64,000 bases of DNA from an uncultured Vampirovibrio sp. (GCA_910583725.1 CAJTXZ010000012.1:13283-77282), one strand, 5' to 3'; counted from the stretch's first letter, positions 1 to 9,280 are shown. Notes: generated by a model not told the origin, from the letters alone. Translations and numbers: made by a program.

Positions 1-1
1 T

Positions 2-1045
2 GAAAACCTAAAGGGAATGACCTTCCAGAGAGATTTAGGAACATTATTTGATAAGACTGAACGAATTGTTAATATTTCAGAATATTTATGTAAAGAATTA
101 AAACTGTCATCAGATAAAACAGCCGATATCAAAAGGGCGGCAAATCTCTGCAAGGCAGATTTAAGTACAAAACTTGTGTTTGAATTTACTGAGCTGCAGG
201 GCTTTATCGGTGAAAATTATGCCCTAAAATCAGGCGAAAAAGAAAATGTAGCAACGGCGATTAAGGAACATTATTTCCCATTAAATGCAGGCTCTGAACT
301 CCCGACATCAATTGAAGGTGAAATCGTTTCAATAGCTGATAAAATTGATACAATTTCTGCCGTATTTTTATCAACCCAAAAGGATAAAAAGAAAAAACGC
401 CCGACAGGCTCTAATGACCCTCTTGGGGTAAGACGTGCTGCAATAGGAATTTTAAGGATTATAACTGAATCAGGCCTTGATATTGATATTAATAATCTTA
501 TAGATTTTTCTGTTAATCAAATAGCTAAAGAATTCAGCTTGGATGTTGAAAATACTCTTAAGGCCGAACTTTCTGACTTTATAATCGAGAGACTTTTTGT
601 AATGTTTGAGGATGAATTTGATATTGAAATCCTTGAAGCACTTAGAAAAAATTGCCCGCTTTCTAATCTTAAGACTTTTAAACAAAAATGCCAAAATCTA
701 AAATTAGAAAAAGATACTAAAAACTTTAAAGATTTTATAGAGCAGGCAAAAAGAATTTCAAGAATAACAGAAGGCATCGACAATACTCTTTTAGAAAAGG
801 ATATAAACCCTTCAAATTTAAAAAGCAATGAAGAAAAGAACCTGTTATCAGCATATGAAGCCATAAAAAGTATTGATTCTGTTCAGGATTTTTATCCTCT
901 AACACCTGTAATAAGTGAATTTTTTGAAGCTGTCCTTGTTAATGACGAGAACGTTGAAGATAAAAACAACAGATTGTCTTTGCTTCTTAAATTAAGGAAA
1001 AAATTCGAATCTTTTGCAGACTTTACCAAGTTTAAAAAACAATGA
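2..1045 (+). CDS. glyS: Glycyl-tRNA synthetase beta subunit, C-terminal part
   Basis: The reading frame is already open at base 2, so the 5' end lies outside the window. The visible 347 residues match the C-terminal half of the GlyRS beta chain: the stretch around AANLCKADLSTK, the ELQGFIGENYA segment, and the RPTGSNDPLGVRRAA segment, all hallmarks of GlyS. The beta subunit pairs with GlyQ (alpha) in the tetrameric synthetase that charges tRNA-Gly in the cytoplasm; it carries tRNA-recognition parts of the enzyme. The stop codon overlaps the next gene by 4 bp, so the two are probably co-transcribed. Identification is firm; only the missing N-terminus limits it. Confidence 0.93.
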   Translation, partial: ENLKGMTFQRDLGTLFDKTERIVNISEYLCKELKLSSDKTADIKRAANLCKADLSTKLVFEFTELQGFIGENYALKSGEKENVATAIKEHYFPLNAGSELPTSIEGEIVSIADKIDTISAVFLSTQKDKKKKRPTGSNDPLGVRRAAIGILRIITESGLDIDINNLIDFSVNQIAKEFSLDVENTLKAELSDFIIERLFVMFEDEFDIEILEALRKNCPLSNLKTFKQKCQNLKLEKDTKNFKDFIEQAKRISRITEGIDNTLLEKDINPSNLKSNEEKNLLSAYEAIKSIDSVQDFYPLTPVISEFFEAVLVNDENVEDKNNRLSLLLKLRKKFESFADFTKFKKQ

Positions 1046-2187
1046 ATATTCTTCTTGCAACAGATTTATATCCATTATTTGAAAACGAAGTTGGAATTCC
1101 TTTAATAATAAGGGATTTTGCTCTTGGGTTTGAAAAAGAAGGCCACACTGTAAAAGTTTTTCGCCCGAATTTTATGTTAAACGTATTTATAAGGGGCAGA
1201 AAACTTTATAGAAACGGTAAATATGCTGATAAGGTTTCAGGTGTGGAAGTTTATAACAAAAATTTCCTTTTTCCGTTTAGAAAAAATAGCGTGTTAAGGG
1301 CGTACAAAAAATTTTTTAAGGATGAAAAATTTGATATCATATTGGCCCATATGCCATCAGGAATTCTCTGTGCAGATATAATATCAAAGGCGCTGAATAT
1401 CCCCATGCTCTCTGCTGTGCATGCTAGCGATGTCACAGTTTTGTCTGATATAAAATATGTCCTCTTTAAAAAAAGGATGGTTGAAGCATACAAAAACGCT
1501 AAGTGTATTCTGCCAAGGTCTTTTTGGCTAAAGGATAAAATTAAAAAAATAATACCAAACCTTGAAAAGCCTTGTCAAATCATCTATTCGGGTATTCCAG
1601 CTAAAATAATAGAACAGAATGAACAAATTGAGCCCAAAAAATTTAACCCTAAAAAGGCTAAAATCTTAACTGTTTCAAGCCTCATAAAAAGAAAAAACAT
1701 TAAACCTTTGATTTTGGCCTTTAAAAAAATAAAGAAAAAATACCCGAACATTTCTCTTGAAATAATTGGCGATGGCAAATTAAGAGAAAAACTTGAAATT
1801 TTGAATGTTAAAACCAAAGCAGGTGCTAAGTTTTCAGGCAGTCTTTCAAAAGATGAAGTAATGCATAAAATGAAAGAAGCAGATATTTTTATTCTTCCTT
1901 CAAAAAATGAAACATTCGGAATGGTTTATATGGAAGCATTATCGGCAGGCATGGCTGTGTGCTGTACTAAAAATTCAGGCATAGACGGCATATTAAAAGA
2001 CGGTGAGAACGGTTTTTTGATGAAGCCTGATAAAAAACATATTCAAAAGGTGCTAGAGAAAATTTTAAAACTAAAGCCTAAAGAATATGCTGAAATATCT
2101 AAAAACGCTTTTATCACGGCAAAAATGTTTTCTTATGAAAATTCAATAAAAAATTATCTGGAAAAAATTGAACTTTTTAGGCTATAA
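1042..2187 (+). CDS. Glycosyltransferase family 4 (GT-B fold)
   Basis: A 381-residue protein with the layout of GT4-type glycosyltransferases. The N-terminal Rossmann half begins MNILLATDLYPLFENEVGIP. The C-terminal half starts near residue 205 with ILTVSSLIKRKNIKPLI, followed by EIIGDGKLREKLE and the donor-sugar site ADIFILPSKNETFGMVYMEA with the E-x7-E pattern (about residues 276-300). It should transfer a nucleotide-activated sugar to a cell-envelope lipid or glycan; the substrate cannot be told. There is no signal peptide or membrane span, as usual for a cytoplasmic or membrane-surface enzyme. The ATG overlaps the glyS stop by 4 bp, implying translational coupling. nusB follows after 37 bp. 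Confidence 0.85.
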   Translation: MNILLATDLYPLFENEVGIPLIIRDFALGFEKEGHTVKVFRPNFMLNVFIRGRKLYRNGKYADKVSGVEVYNKNFLFPFRKNSVLRAYKKFFKDEKFDIILAHMPSGILCADIISKALNIPMLSAVHASDVTVLSDIKYVLFKKRMVEAYKNAKCILPRSFWLKDKIKKIIPNLEKPCQIIYSGIPAKIIEQNEQIEPKKFNPKKAKILTVSSLIKRKNIKPLILAFKKIKKKYPNISLEIIGDGKLREKLEILNVKTKAGAKFSGSLSKDEVMHKMKEADIFILPSKNETFGMVYMEALSAGMAVCCTKNSGIDGILKDGENGFLMKPDKKHIQKVLEKILKLKPKEYAEISKNAFITAKMFSYENSIKNYLEKIELFRL

Positions 2188-2224
2188 TAAATATGCACAA
2201 AATTAGACTGATAAGGAATATTAA

Positions 2225-2878
2225 ATGCAAGCAAGACGCGCCTCAAGAGAATTAGCACTTATAATATTTTCCCAAATTGGGAAGGACATACATAAATACA
2301 ATAATGACGACTTTGGACAGATGGTTTTAGGCTCTGTCAGAACCCTTATAAGCAACTGTCAGGACGAAGTTTCGATATTGACATCCGGGCTTTCAAACCT
2401 TAAAGAATTTGTTGATGATTTTGAAAATAATCACCCGGAAAACCTTGCAAGGCCTATTGATGCCCATAATATACCGGTTGAAATGCCTTTAACATCAAAG
2501 ATGAGGGAGGATATTAACCTAATTATGGATGTTGCAGAAAAATCTCTTTCTGCGCTTGATGTTGCAGAATTAAGTATTTTATCCGGCCAAAGCGACGTTA
2601 GGCGCTACATTCATAAAATAATTAAAACCTACAAAGAAAAAAATGATGAAATTGATGGTGTAATAAAAGAATTGGCCTCCGGCTGGGATATTGAAAGGCT
2701 CTTTAAAATTGATAAGGATATTTTAAGGATTGCAATCGCAGAGCTTTTATTCATTAAAGATGCACCTGTAAAGGTAGTAATAGATGAAGCGCTTGAATTG
2801 GCCAAAAAATATTCAACAGATGAATCTCCTTCATTTATAAACGGCATTCTTGCAAAAGTGGTTGAGGTATATGTTTAA
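2225..2878 (+). CDS. nusB: Transcription antitermination / rRNA processing factor NusB
   Basis: At 217 residues this is longer than the usual NusB of 130-165 residues. The N-terminus (MQARRASRELALIIFSQI) has the Arg-rich first helix expected of NusB, and the C-terminal third (GWDIERLFKIDKDILRIAIAEL, then PVKVVIDEALELAKKYS and FINGILAKV) is typical. An insertion of about 50-60 residues between them (roughly residues 40-110) accounts for the extra length. NusB with NusE binds boxA in rRNA leaders and supports antitermination. A weak ribosome-binding site (aaggaat) lies 5 nt upstream of the ATG. Its 3' end overlaps the likely ftsY start at 2871 by 8 bp. Confidence 0.87.
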   Translation: MQARRASRELALIIFSQIGKDIHKYNNDDFGQMVLGSVRTLISNCQDEVSILTSGLSNLKEFVDDFENNHPENLARPIDAHNIPVEMPLTSKMREDINLIMDVAEKSLSALDVAELSILSGQSDVRRYIHKIIKTYKEKNDEIDGVIKELASGWDIERLFKIDKDILRIAIAELLFIKDAPVKVVIDEALELAKKYSTDESPSFINGILAKVVEVYV

Positions 2879-3851
2879 TTTTTTTAAAAAAAAGCCTGAA
2901 AAAAATACATTAGACACAGCTGAAAACGAACAGATAAGCAAGGATAAAGCCCCGGCGCCCTCCCAAGGCGGTTTCAGCCTAAAAAATGCACTGTCTAAAA
3001 CCTCATCATTTCTTGTAAAGAATGTTTTGGATGTGGTTTCCGGTGAAGAAATTAACGAATATGAACTTGAAGATATCGAGGCGATGCTCATCAAAGCTGA
3101 TTTAGGGCTTGAGCTGTCAGGTGAAATAACCGCTGAGATTAAGAAAAAGAAAATTAAAGCATCAAACCTTAAAAGTTTTTTGAGAGAAAAGTTTCTTGAA
3201 ATTCTTCATTCTGCTGGCAGTAACAAACTGCAATACGATGAAAATAAGCTCAATATCTACTTTGTAGCCGGCATAAACGGTGCAGGTAAAACTACACTCA
3301 TAGGCAAATTTGCCCATAAATTGAAAAATGAAGGGAAAAAAGTGCTTTTAGCAGCAGGTGATACTTTTAGGGCAGCCGCCGAAGAACAGCTTGATATTTG
3401 GGCGCAAAGGGCGGGTGCTGATATTGTAAGAAAAGACAAGGCAGACAGTGCAAGTGTAGTTTATGAGGCGATTAAAAAAGCGCAAAGTGAAGGTTATAAC
3501 GCATTAATTATTGATACGGCAGGCAGACTTCAAAATAAGTTTAACCTGATAGAAGAACTAAAAAAAATCAAGAATGTGATATCAAAAAATGCGCCTGATA
3601 GTATTGTTGAAAGCATTTTGGTTTTAGATGCAAACCTTGGCCAAAACGGCCTCAGCCAGGCTAAAGTTTTTAGTGAAGCAATAAATATTACATCTGTCGC
3701 CTTAACAAAGCTGGATGGCTCCGCAAAAGGCGGAATTATCCTTGCTGTTGCAAAGGAATACGGCCTTCCTGCAAAATTAATCGGTGTTGGTGAAAAAATC
3801 GACAATTTAAAAGATTTTAACCCGGATGAATTTATTGAAGCAATATTTTAG
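2871..3851 (+). CDS. ftsY: Signal recognition particle receptor FtsY
   Basis: The ATG at 2871 is preferred over an upstream TTG because it follows GAGG at good spacing and gives the usual start MFNFFKKK. The 326-residue protein has a short charged N-terminal region, an N domain (about 40-110) and the SRP-type GTPase G domain. Visible motifs are G1 GINGAGKTT (about 134-142), DTFRAAAEEQL in the insertion box (about 164), DTAGR (about 214) and TKLDGSAKGG (about 279). FtsY is the membrane receptor that docks SRP-ribosome complexes at the Sec translocon. The long acidic A domain seen in E. coli is absent, as in many short bacterial FtsY proteins. Confidence 0.95.
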   Translation: MFNFFKKKPEKNTLDTAENEQISKDKAPAPSQGGFSLKNALSKTSSFLVKNVLDVVSGEEINEYELEDIEAMLIKADLGLELSGEITAEIKKKKIKASNLKSFLREKFLEILHSAGSNKLQYDENKLNIYFVAGINGAGKTTLIGKFAHKLKNEGKKVLLAAGDTFRAAAEEQLDIWAQRAGADIVRKDKADSASVVYEAIKKAQSEGYNALIIDTAGRLQNKFNLIEELKKIKNVISKNAPDSIVESILVLDANLGQNGLSQAKVFSEAINITSVALTKLDGSAKGGIILAVAKEYGLPAKLIGVGEKIDNLKDFNPDEFIEAIF

Positions 3852-4081
3852 TTCTCATTATCCAATGCAAGCCTTATTTCAACTTTTACAAGGCATAAAA
3901 TAAGAAAATACGCAATTTCATAAACCGGCCTTAAAAACCACCTGGAGCGCTTTTTATAAAAACCGCATTTTTGCGCAATTTCAAAAAGTTCTATATGTTT
4001 TGGGCTTAATCTGTCTATATCACTATCTTTAATGCCTAAAAAATTATATAAAAGCTTTGTGTTACCTTCTTTATAACTCAT
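3848..4081 (-). CDS. Small hypothetical protein, 77 aa
   Basis: This small gene is convergent with ftsY and overlaps its last 4 bases. I treat it as real because a strong ribosome-binding site (AAAGGAG) precedes its ATG at good spacing. The protein is basic in the middle (YKKRSRWFLRP) and has a hydrophobic stretch near the C-terminus (about residues 54-66, IAYFLILCLV) that could associate with membrane. No family is recognised and no function is proposed. Confidence 0.55.
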   Translation of the reverse strand: MSYKEGNTKLLYNFLGIKDSDIDRLSPKHIELFEIAQKCGFYKKRSRWFLRPVYEIAYFLILCLVKVEIRLALDNEN

Positions 4082-4208
4082 CTTATGCTCCTTTGTTAAT
4101 CTTTAAAAAAAGAGCAGGAAGTTTTTTATCCGATTGCTCCAGCCTCCCTGCCCTTACTGTCTGGAATTAAGTCTGTATTGTGTTCTATTATATGAATTTG
4201 ATTATACC

Positions 4209-4252
4209 ACTTTTAAATCCACATTTCAATTATTTTTTGTGGAGTTAAAAGT
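4209..4252. promoter_or_regulatory. Inverted repeat upstream of XRE regulator gene
   Basis: Two 14-base arms, ACTTTTAAATCCAC (4209-4222) and GTGGAGTTAAAAGT (4239-4252), are complementary at 13 of 14 positions with a 16-base spacer, and lie 50 bp before the regulator ATG at 4303. The position suggests an autoregulatory operator. A hairpin in the leader RNA is the alternative. Confidence 0.5.
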
Positions 4253-4302
4253 TGTTTTGTTATTGTATCTAAAATACTACTATTAAACAAGCATGAGGAA
4301 GT

Positions 4303-4641
4303 ATGACAAAAATAGATAAGTATTTCGGCAATAATATCAAAAAATTCAGAAAAGCTAAGAAATTAAGCCAGGAACAATTGGCCGAAATGGTTGATATTGC
4401 AAGAAATACCCTGAGCAAAATAGAAAATGGCAAATGTTTTGTATCCTCTGAAACACTTGAAAAGATATCTCTTGCTTTAGGCATAGATTCATATGAACTA
4501 TTCCTTTTTGACACCATTGATATGTTAGATTTTCCATACTACAAAAAGCTTATAGAAAATTTGAAGCTGGATAAAATTAAAACAAACCCAAAACTAATCA
4601 AAATCTTATATGATATAACGAATGAATTTATTAACAAATAA
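4303..4641 (+). CDS. Small XRE-family transcriptional regulator
   Basis: A 112-residue protein with an XRE/Cro-type helix-turn-helix over about residues 10-65: NIKKFRKAKKLSQEQLAEMV, then ARNTLSKIENGK as recognition helix region, then LEKISLALGI. The C-terminal 40 residues are charged and probably serve dimerisation. It belongs to the same small family as the genes at 9885 and 26686 in this window. All three have an inverted repeat just upstream, which suggests self-regulation. Its targets are not visible. The ribosome-binding site is GAGGAAG before ATG. Confidence 0.82.
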   Translation: MTKIDKYFGNNIKKFRKAKKLSQEQLAEMVDIARNTLSKIENGKCFVSSETLEKISLALGIDSYELFLFDTIDMLDFPYYKKLIENLKLDKIKTNPKLIKILYDITNEFINK

Positions 4642-4693
4642 TCGCACCCTTAACGTAACCCATCCTCCACATCTTTGCCAAAATAAAAACAAA

Positions 4694-4718
4694 CCTGCCC
4701 TTTAAAATAAAAGGCAGG
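4694..4718 (-). terminator. Rho-independent terminator after ilvN
   Basis: CCTGCC and GGCAGG arms, extended by TTT/AAA pairing past one bulged base, lie just 3' of ilvN on the minus strand and are followed there by a T-rich stretch. It may also stop transcripts from the convergent XRE gene. Confidence 0.75.
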
Positions 4719-4739
4719 CGATGTCTTAAACTTTTATTT

Positions 4740-5246
4740 TTATGCATTCTTGATGTTTGCAAATTGATTGCCTTTTGACATGGCAATTTTTCCGCTTCTT
4801 ACAAATTCTTTAACGCCATATGGCTTTATTAATTCAACAAGCGCCTGTATTTGTTTTTCAGAGCCAACGGTTTGAATTGTGTAGGCTTTGTCTGTCACGT
4901 CTATAATCTTAGAGCCAGTCGCCTCAACAATTCTTAAAATGTCGCTTCTCTCTTCATCTTTGCAGTTTAATTTAACAAGTGCCACTTCACACTCCAGCGC
5001 CTCGCTCAGGCTTAAATCTCCAACCTTTATTACAGGAATAAGACGGTTCAATTGTTTGTTTATTTGTTCAATCGCATCGGAATCTCCGTCTGTTACGATT
5101 GTTATTCTTGAATACAGCCTGTCGACAGTCGGCGCCACAGTAAGACTTTCAATGTTGTAGCCCCTTCCTGAAAATAAGTCTACAACGCGCGATAATACGC
5201 CTGATTCATTCGTTACAAGTATTGAAATAGTATGAAAAACGCCCAT
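4740..5246 (-). CDS. ilvN: Acetolactate synthase regulatory (small) subunit
   Basis: A 168-residue protein of the IlvN/IlvH family. The N-terminal ACT domain is clear: HTISILVTNESGVLSRVVDLFSGRGYNIESLTV (about residues 5-37). A C-terminal domain contains LVKLNCKDEERSDILRIVEATGSKIIDVT, typical of the ~160-residue small subunits. It binds valine and activates and feedback-regulates the catalytic subunit in branched-chain amino acid synthesis. It lies 13 bp downstream of ilvB in the same orientation, so the two form an operon. Confidence 0.95.
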   Translation of the reverse strand: MGVFHTISILVTNESGVLSRVVDLFSGRGYNIESLTVAPTVDRLYSRITIVTDGDSDAIEQINKQLNRLIPVIKVGDLSLSEALECEVALVKLNCKDEERSDILRIVEATGSKIIDVTDKAYTIQTVGSEKQIQALVELIKPYGVKEFVRSGKIAMSKGNQFANIKNA

Positions 5247-5259
5247 TTATAAAAATTCC

Positions 5260-6975
5260 TTATTTTGCTGCACAATCATTAGATAATAAAACTTTTGTTA
5301 AAGGCTCGCCCGCAAGCACCCACGGATAAACCATCTCAAAGTTTTCAACCACAAAGTCAATAAATACAGGTTTTTTAACCTCAATCGCCTTTAATATTGC
5401 AGGTTCAATCTCATCCTCTTTTTCAACCCGAATGCCAACAGCGCCGTATGCTTCGGCCACTTTAACAAAATCCGGTCCTGAAATTTGGGTTTCGCTGTAA
5501 TGTTTGTTAAAAAGTTTTTCCTGCCACTGACGCACCATACCAAGATAGCCGTTATCAATAATACAGTTAATTACATTAAAACCGTAATCAACACAGGTGG
5601 CAAGCTCTTGAATATTCATTTGTATTGAGCCGTCGCCTGCGATGTTTAATACAAGCTGCTCCGGCTTGCCGGCACATGCGCCAAGTGCTGCAGGAAAACC
5701 AAAGCCCATAGTACCAAGGCCGCCTGATGTTATTAATTTTCTTGGTTCGTTAAACTGAAACAGTTGCGCTGTCCACATTTGGTGCTGTCCAACCTCTGTA
5801 CACACAATAGGATTATATTTTTTTGTTATTTCATAAAGTTTTTGAATAACTGTTATTGCACTTAATTTATCAGATGTAAATGGCGGTATAGCGCGTTTTT
5901 GCTTCCATTCATCAATCTGTGCAAACCATTTTTTCTTATCATCAAGATAAATATTAGGATTTTCCTTCTCAAAAAGTTCAATCATACCGAGAAGAACATT
6001 CTTAACATCCCCGACAATCGGAATATCAGCCTTGACGTTCTTTGAAATTGAACATGGGTCAATATCAACATGAATAACGTGCGAATCCCTTGCGAATCGT
6101 TTTAAGCAGCCTGTGATTCTGTCATTAAACCTTGTTCCGAGTGCCAAAATTACATCAGCATGGACAACTGCATAATTTGCCCAGTAATTTCCATGCATTC
6201 CAAGCATGCCAAGGCTTGAATCTAAGGAATCAGGATATGTGCCTGTTCCCATAAGAGTGTGTGTTACAGGTGCCTGTACAAGTTCTGCAAGCTTTTGCAC
6301 CTCTTTATGCGCACCGGACATCAAAACGCCGCCGCCTGAGATAATAGCAGGTCTGTGCGCTTCGGCTAGCATTCTTACGGCCTTTGCCATCTGGAGTGGA
6401 TGGCCCTTATAATTAGGGTTATATCCTGCTAGCTTAATTGTTTCAGGATACTCAAAAGTGCTTTGTGCCGTCTGAACATCTCTTGGAAGGTCAATAACAA
6501 CAGGGCCGGGTTTTCCGGTTGTTGCTATATGAAATGCCTCTTTTATAACCCTTGGAATATCCTTAATATCTTTTACAAGATAATTGTGTTTGCAACAAGA
6601 CCTTGTAATGCCAACGATATCGGCCTCCTGAAATGCATCATTTCCTATTTGCGCCAATCCTACCTGTCCTGTTAAAACAACAATCGGATAACCATCGTAA
6701 TAAGCGTTTGCAATGCCTGTAATAGTGTTACATGCCCCGGGGCCTGATGTTACAAGTGCAACGCCGCATTTTCCTGTTGCCCTTGCGTATCCTTCTGCCG
6801 CATGTACTGCAGCCTGCTCATGCCTTACAAGGTAATGTTTTATTTCATTTTGATTATAAAGAGCATCATAAATTTTAATTACCTGGCCGCCAGGATAGCC
6901 GAAAATTTCCTTCACGCCTTCTTTCACAAGTGATTTTAATATGATTTCTGCACCTGAATACAATTCTTTTGTCAT
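5260..6975 (-). CDS. ilvB: Acetolactate synthase catalytic (large) subunit
   Basis: A thiamine-diphosphate enzyme of 571 residues that condenses two pyruvates, or pyruvate and 2-oxobutyrate, at the start of valine/leucine/isoleucine synthesis. The N-terminal PYR domain has GYPGGQVIKIYDAL and the catalytic Glu region VRHEQAAVHAAEGYARATGK. The PP domain carries the ThDP/Mg motif GDGSIQMNIQEL ending in IIDNGYLGMVRQWQ. The ATG at 6975 is chosen over an upstream TTG at 6996, because it starts the conserved MTKELYSGAEI region and has GGAG upstream. It is divergent from the SulP transporter, 54 bp apart. Confidence 0.96.
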   Translation of the reverse strand: MTKELYSGAEIILKSLVKEGVKEIFGYPGGQVIKIYDALYNQNEIKHYLVRHEQAAVHAAEGYARATGKCGVALVTSGPGACNTITGIANAYYDGYPIVVLTGQVGLAQIGNDAFQEADIVGITRSCCKHNYLVKDIKDIPRVIKEAFHIATTGKPGPVVIDLPRDVQTAQSTFEYPETIKLAGYNPNYKGHPLQMAKAVRMLAEAHRPAIISGGGVLMSGAHKEVQKLAELVQAPVTHTLMGTGTYPDSLDSSLGMLGMHGNYWANYAVVHADVILALGTRFNDRITGCLKRFARDSHVIHVDIDPCSISKNVKADIPIVGDVKNVLLGMIELFEKENPNIYLDDKKKWFAQIDEWKQKRAIPPFTSDKLSAITVIQKLYEITKKYNPIVCTEVGQHQMWTAQLFQFNEPRKLITSGGLGTMGFGFPAALGACAGKPEQLVLNIAGDGSIQMNIQELATCVDYGFNVINCIIDNGYLGMVRQWQEKLFNKHYSETQISGPDFVKVAEAYGAVGIRVEKEDEIEPAILKAIEVKKPVFIDFVVENFEMVYPWVLAGEPLTKVLLSNDCAAK

Positions 6976-7009
6976 ACTTTTTTTCTCTCGCTCCAAAAAA
7001 ATAAATTTT

Positions 7010-7018
7010 TGCTATAAT
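7010..7018 (+). promoter_or_regulatory. Extended -10 promoter element for SulP gene
   Basis: TGCTATAAT (extended -10) ends at 7018, so transcription should begin near 7025, leaving only about 5 nt of leader before the ATG at 7030. No Shine-Dalgarno sequence is present. The -35 region is weak, which is normal with an extended -10. Confidence 0.5.
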
Positions 7019-7029
7019 CAAATTATACT

Positions 7030-8616
7030 ATGAATATAAGAAATGTGTCAGGAGATTTAATAGGCGGATTTATCGGGGCTACAATTGCCTTAGGGCAGGC
7101 GCTTGCCTTTGGTACAATGACTGGTGCCGGCGCACTTGCAGGCTTGTATGGGGCCATGTTTTTGTGCCTGTTTTCCGGCCTGTTTGGAGTGAATGTTCCA
7201 ATTATTTCTGGTCCTACTGGTCCGACAGCCATTGTAATAGCCTCTGTTTATGCGGCACTTGGCGGAAATGTTAACGCGCTTTGGGCTGTATTGTTCCTTG
7301 CAAGCGTATTTCAGATAATTTTATCATTTACAAAAATTCCGAATTTGGTTAAATATGTGCCATATCCTGTAATTTCAGGATTTATGAATGGTGTCGGGGT
7401 AATTCTTATAATACTTCAAATCCCTCCTCTTTTGGGTCAAAAAGGCTTTGCCACCCCTGTTTTGACGTTTCAAAATCTTTCCCAAATTTTAGTAAATATA
7501 AACACTGACGCTTTTGTTGTAGGTCTTTTAAGCCTCGGAATATTGATTTATACCCCAAAAAGGGTAACAAAATATATTCCGGCAGAAATTTTTGCGCTTA
7601 TTTTTGGTACATTATTCGCATTCTTTTATAAGCTTGATGTGCCGACAATAACCGGCATGACGGGTGAACTTCCAAATATTGTTACGGCTGATTTTTCAAA
7701 CATTGTGCAGATTTCATCACTTGCATTAATGGTTGCAATCATTTGCTCAACAGAAAGCCTTATGACCGGGCTTGTAGTTTCATCATTAACCAAAAAGAAA
7801 ATTAATAATCAAACCCTGATATTTTCTCAGGGTGTTGGTAATTCTATAGCTGCCTTATTTGGCGGTATTTCAGGTGCTGGAGCCACAATGCGTTCTGTGG
7901 CTGCCATAAAAACTGGTGCCACAACAAAAATATCCCCCATTTTTTCGGGTCTTTTAATATTATTCATAATTTTATACGGGGCAAGTCTTGTTAATCTTGT
8001 ACCTATGGCGGTCCTTGCGGCTATTCTTATAAAAATAGGCTATGGCATTATTGATACAAAATTTTTAAAGGTAATTCGCTATGCTCCTAAAGAAGACCTG
8101 ATTGTAATGTTTTTAGTATTGTTTTTAACCATTTTCCATGATGTCATATTTGCTGTTGGTGTAGGCATTACTCTTTCTGCAGCACTTTTTGCAAAACAAT
8201 TGGCCGATAAGACAAAATTAAACATTAAAGATGTTGATAACTCTGATATAGCAAGGCTTGAAAAACAGATTCACGATGAAAGCCATTATAAAATAAGGGT
8301 TGTGCATATTCAGGGCGAGTTTTTCTTTGGCTCTGCAAGTCAGATAATTTCTCAATTCGAAGAACTTTTAGGTACAAAGCATATAATAATCTGCTATGAT
8401 TCAGATAGAAAACTTGATATCAGCGCCGTTTTTGCCCTTGAAGACATCCTGACAAGATTAAAATCTCAAAATATTAAAGTTTTTCTCGTTTTGAAAAACG
8501 AAGAAATATTAAAGCAAATTAATGAACTGCATATAGAGCGTCAACTAACCGATGATGAAATTTTCTATGAAGAAATTGAGGCCATAGAAAAGGCAAAAGA
8601 AGAATGCAATAAATAA
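7030..8616 (+). CDS. SulP family anion transporter with STAS domain
   Basis: A 528-residue inner-membrane protein. The first 390 residues form a chain of hydrophobic helices with SulP/SLC26 signatures: GGFIGATIALGQALAFG (residues 11-28), the Gly-rich SGPTGPTAIVIASVYAALGG, and GGISGAGATMRSVAAIKTGA near residue 280. The last about 120 residues form a cytoplasmic STAS domain (VVHIQGEFFFGSA, then IICYDSDRKLDISAVFALEDI). SulP proteins carry sulfate, bicarbonate or other anions; the substrate cannot be assigned. It starts almost directly at the predicted transcription start (see the promoter entry). Confidence 0.88.
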   Translation: MNIRNVSGDLIGGFIGATIALGQALAFGTMTGAGALAGLYGAMFLCLFSGLFGVNVPIISGPTGPTAIVIASVYAALGGNVNALWAVLFLASVFQIILSFTKIPNLVKYVPYPVISGFMNGVGVILIILQIPPLLGQKGFATPVLTFQNLSQILVNINTDAFVVGLLSLGILIYTPKRVTKYIPAEIFALIFGTLFAFFYKLDVPTITGMTGELPNIVTADFSNIVQISSLALMVAIICSTESLMTGLVVSSLTKKKINNQTLIFSQGVGNSIAALFGGISGAGATMRSVAAIKTGATTKISPIFSGLLILFIILYGASLVNLVPMAVLAAILIKIGYGIIDTKFLKVIRYAPKEDLIVMFLVLFLTIFHDVIFAVGVGITLSAALFAKQLADKTKLNIKDVDNSDIARLEKQIHDESHYKIRVVHIQGEFFFGSASQIISQFEELLGTKHIIICYDSDRKLDISAVFALEDILTRLKSQNIKVFLVLKNEEILKQINELHIERQLTDDEIFYEEIEAIEKAKEECNK

Positions 8617-8793
8617 TTCAAGCACTTCGTAAAATCTTTTCGCATTTATTTTTTAAAGAAAATATGTGAATTTCTACTTTAAATTTTACCCCAGGGTTTT
8701 TATTAGGATGTTGCTTTTTTATACTATTTGGATAGTGCCTTTCAGGCTAATTAAAAAATATGTATTTTTATTCCATCTTAGACTAGAGACATT

Positions 8794-8817
8794 GGAAACT
8801 TGTTTTTAATAGTTTCC
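8794..8817. promoter_or_regulatory. Perfect dyad upstream of superoxide reductase gene
   Basis: GGAAACT and AGTTTCC, separated by 10 bases, form a perfect 7-bp inverted repeat 30 bp before the ATG at 8848. It sits where an operator would. It does not match the classical PerR box. The rest of the 8617-8847 gap shows nothing clear. Confidence 0.4.
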
Positions 8818-8847
8818 TTGTTGTTTTATTCTAAGAAGGAACTTAAA

Positions 8848-9279
8848 ATGACACAAAAACTTGAAATTTTTAGGTGCAATGTTTGCAAAAATATTGTAGA
8901 GGTAATTCTTGAAGGCGAAGGAACACTTGTGTGCTGCGGAAAGGAAATGGAGTTATTAAAGCCCGGCACAACAGATGGAGCTGAAGAAAAACATGTTCCT
9001 GTAATTGACTATGATTGCAATGAAGGTGGAGTAAAAATCAGGGTTGGCGAATTTCCTCATCCAATGGAGGTCGAACATTACATACAGTTTATTGAAGCCA
9101 TTGCAAATCAAGGCAGAACGGTTCACAGGGAATATTTATATCCTGGCGAAAAGCCTGAAATCTGTATAAATTGCAGAAGCGACCTTGCTAAAAGAAAAGG
9201 TTTAAAAGCAAGGGAATACTGTAATATCCACGGCTTATATAAAAGTACTGATGATGAAAACCAAGATGGAGAATTTTAA
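8848..9279 (+). CDS. Desulfoferrodoxin (superoxide reductase, two iron centres)
   Basis: The ATG at 8848 follows AAGGAACTTAAA and gives a 143-residue protein. The N-terminal desulforedoxin-like centre has CNVC (about residues 10-13) and paired CC (about 29-30). The catalytic square-pyramidal iron site is represented by EKHVP, FPHPMEVEHY and REYCNIHG, the His4-Cys ligands. The enzyme reduces superoxide to peroxide without making oxygen, an anaerobe strategy. An insertion with CINC at about residue 112 is unusual. Ferritin follows directly, so iron storage and superoxide defence are probably co-expressed. Confidence 0.9.
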   Translation: MTQKLEIFRCNVCKNIVEVILEGEGTLVCCGKEMELLKPGTTDGAEEKHVPVIDYDCNEGGVKIRVGEFPHPMEVEHYIQFIEAIANQGRTVHREYLYPGEKPEICINCRSDLAKRKGLKAREYCNIHGLYKSTDDENQDGEF

Positions 9280-9280
9280 G

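Noticed and set aside
4090..4200. Riboswitch or attenuator left of the first XRE gene
   Set aside because: Only weak complementarity around GCAGG/CCTGC was seen; no known aptamer pattern could be matched by eye.
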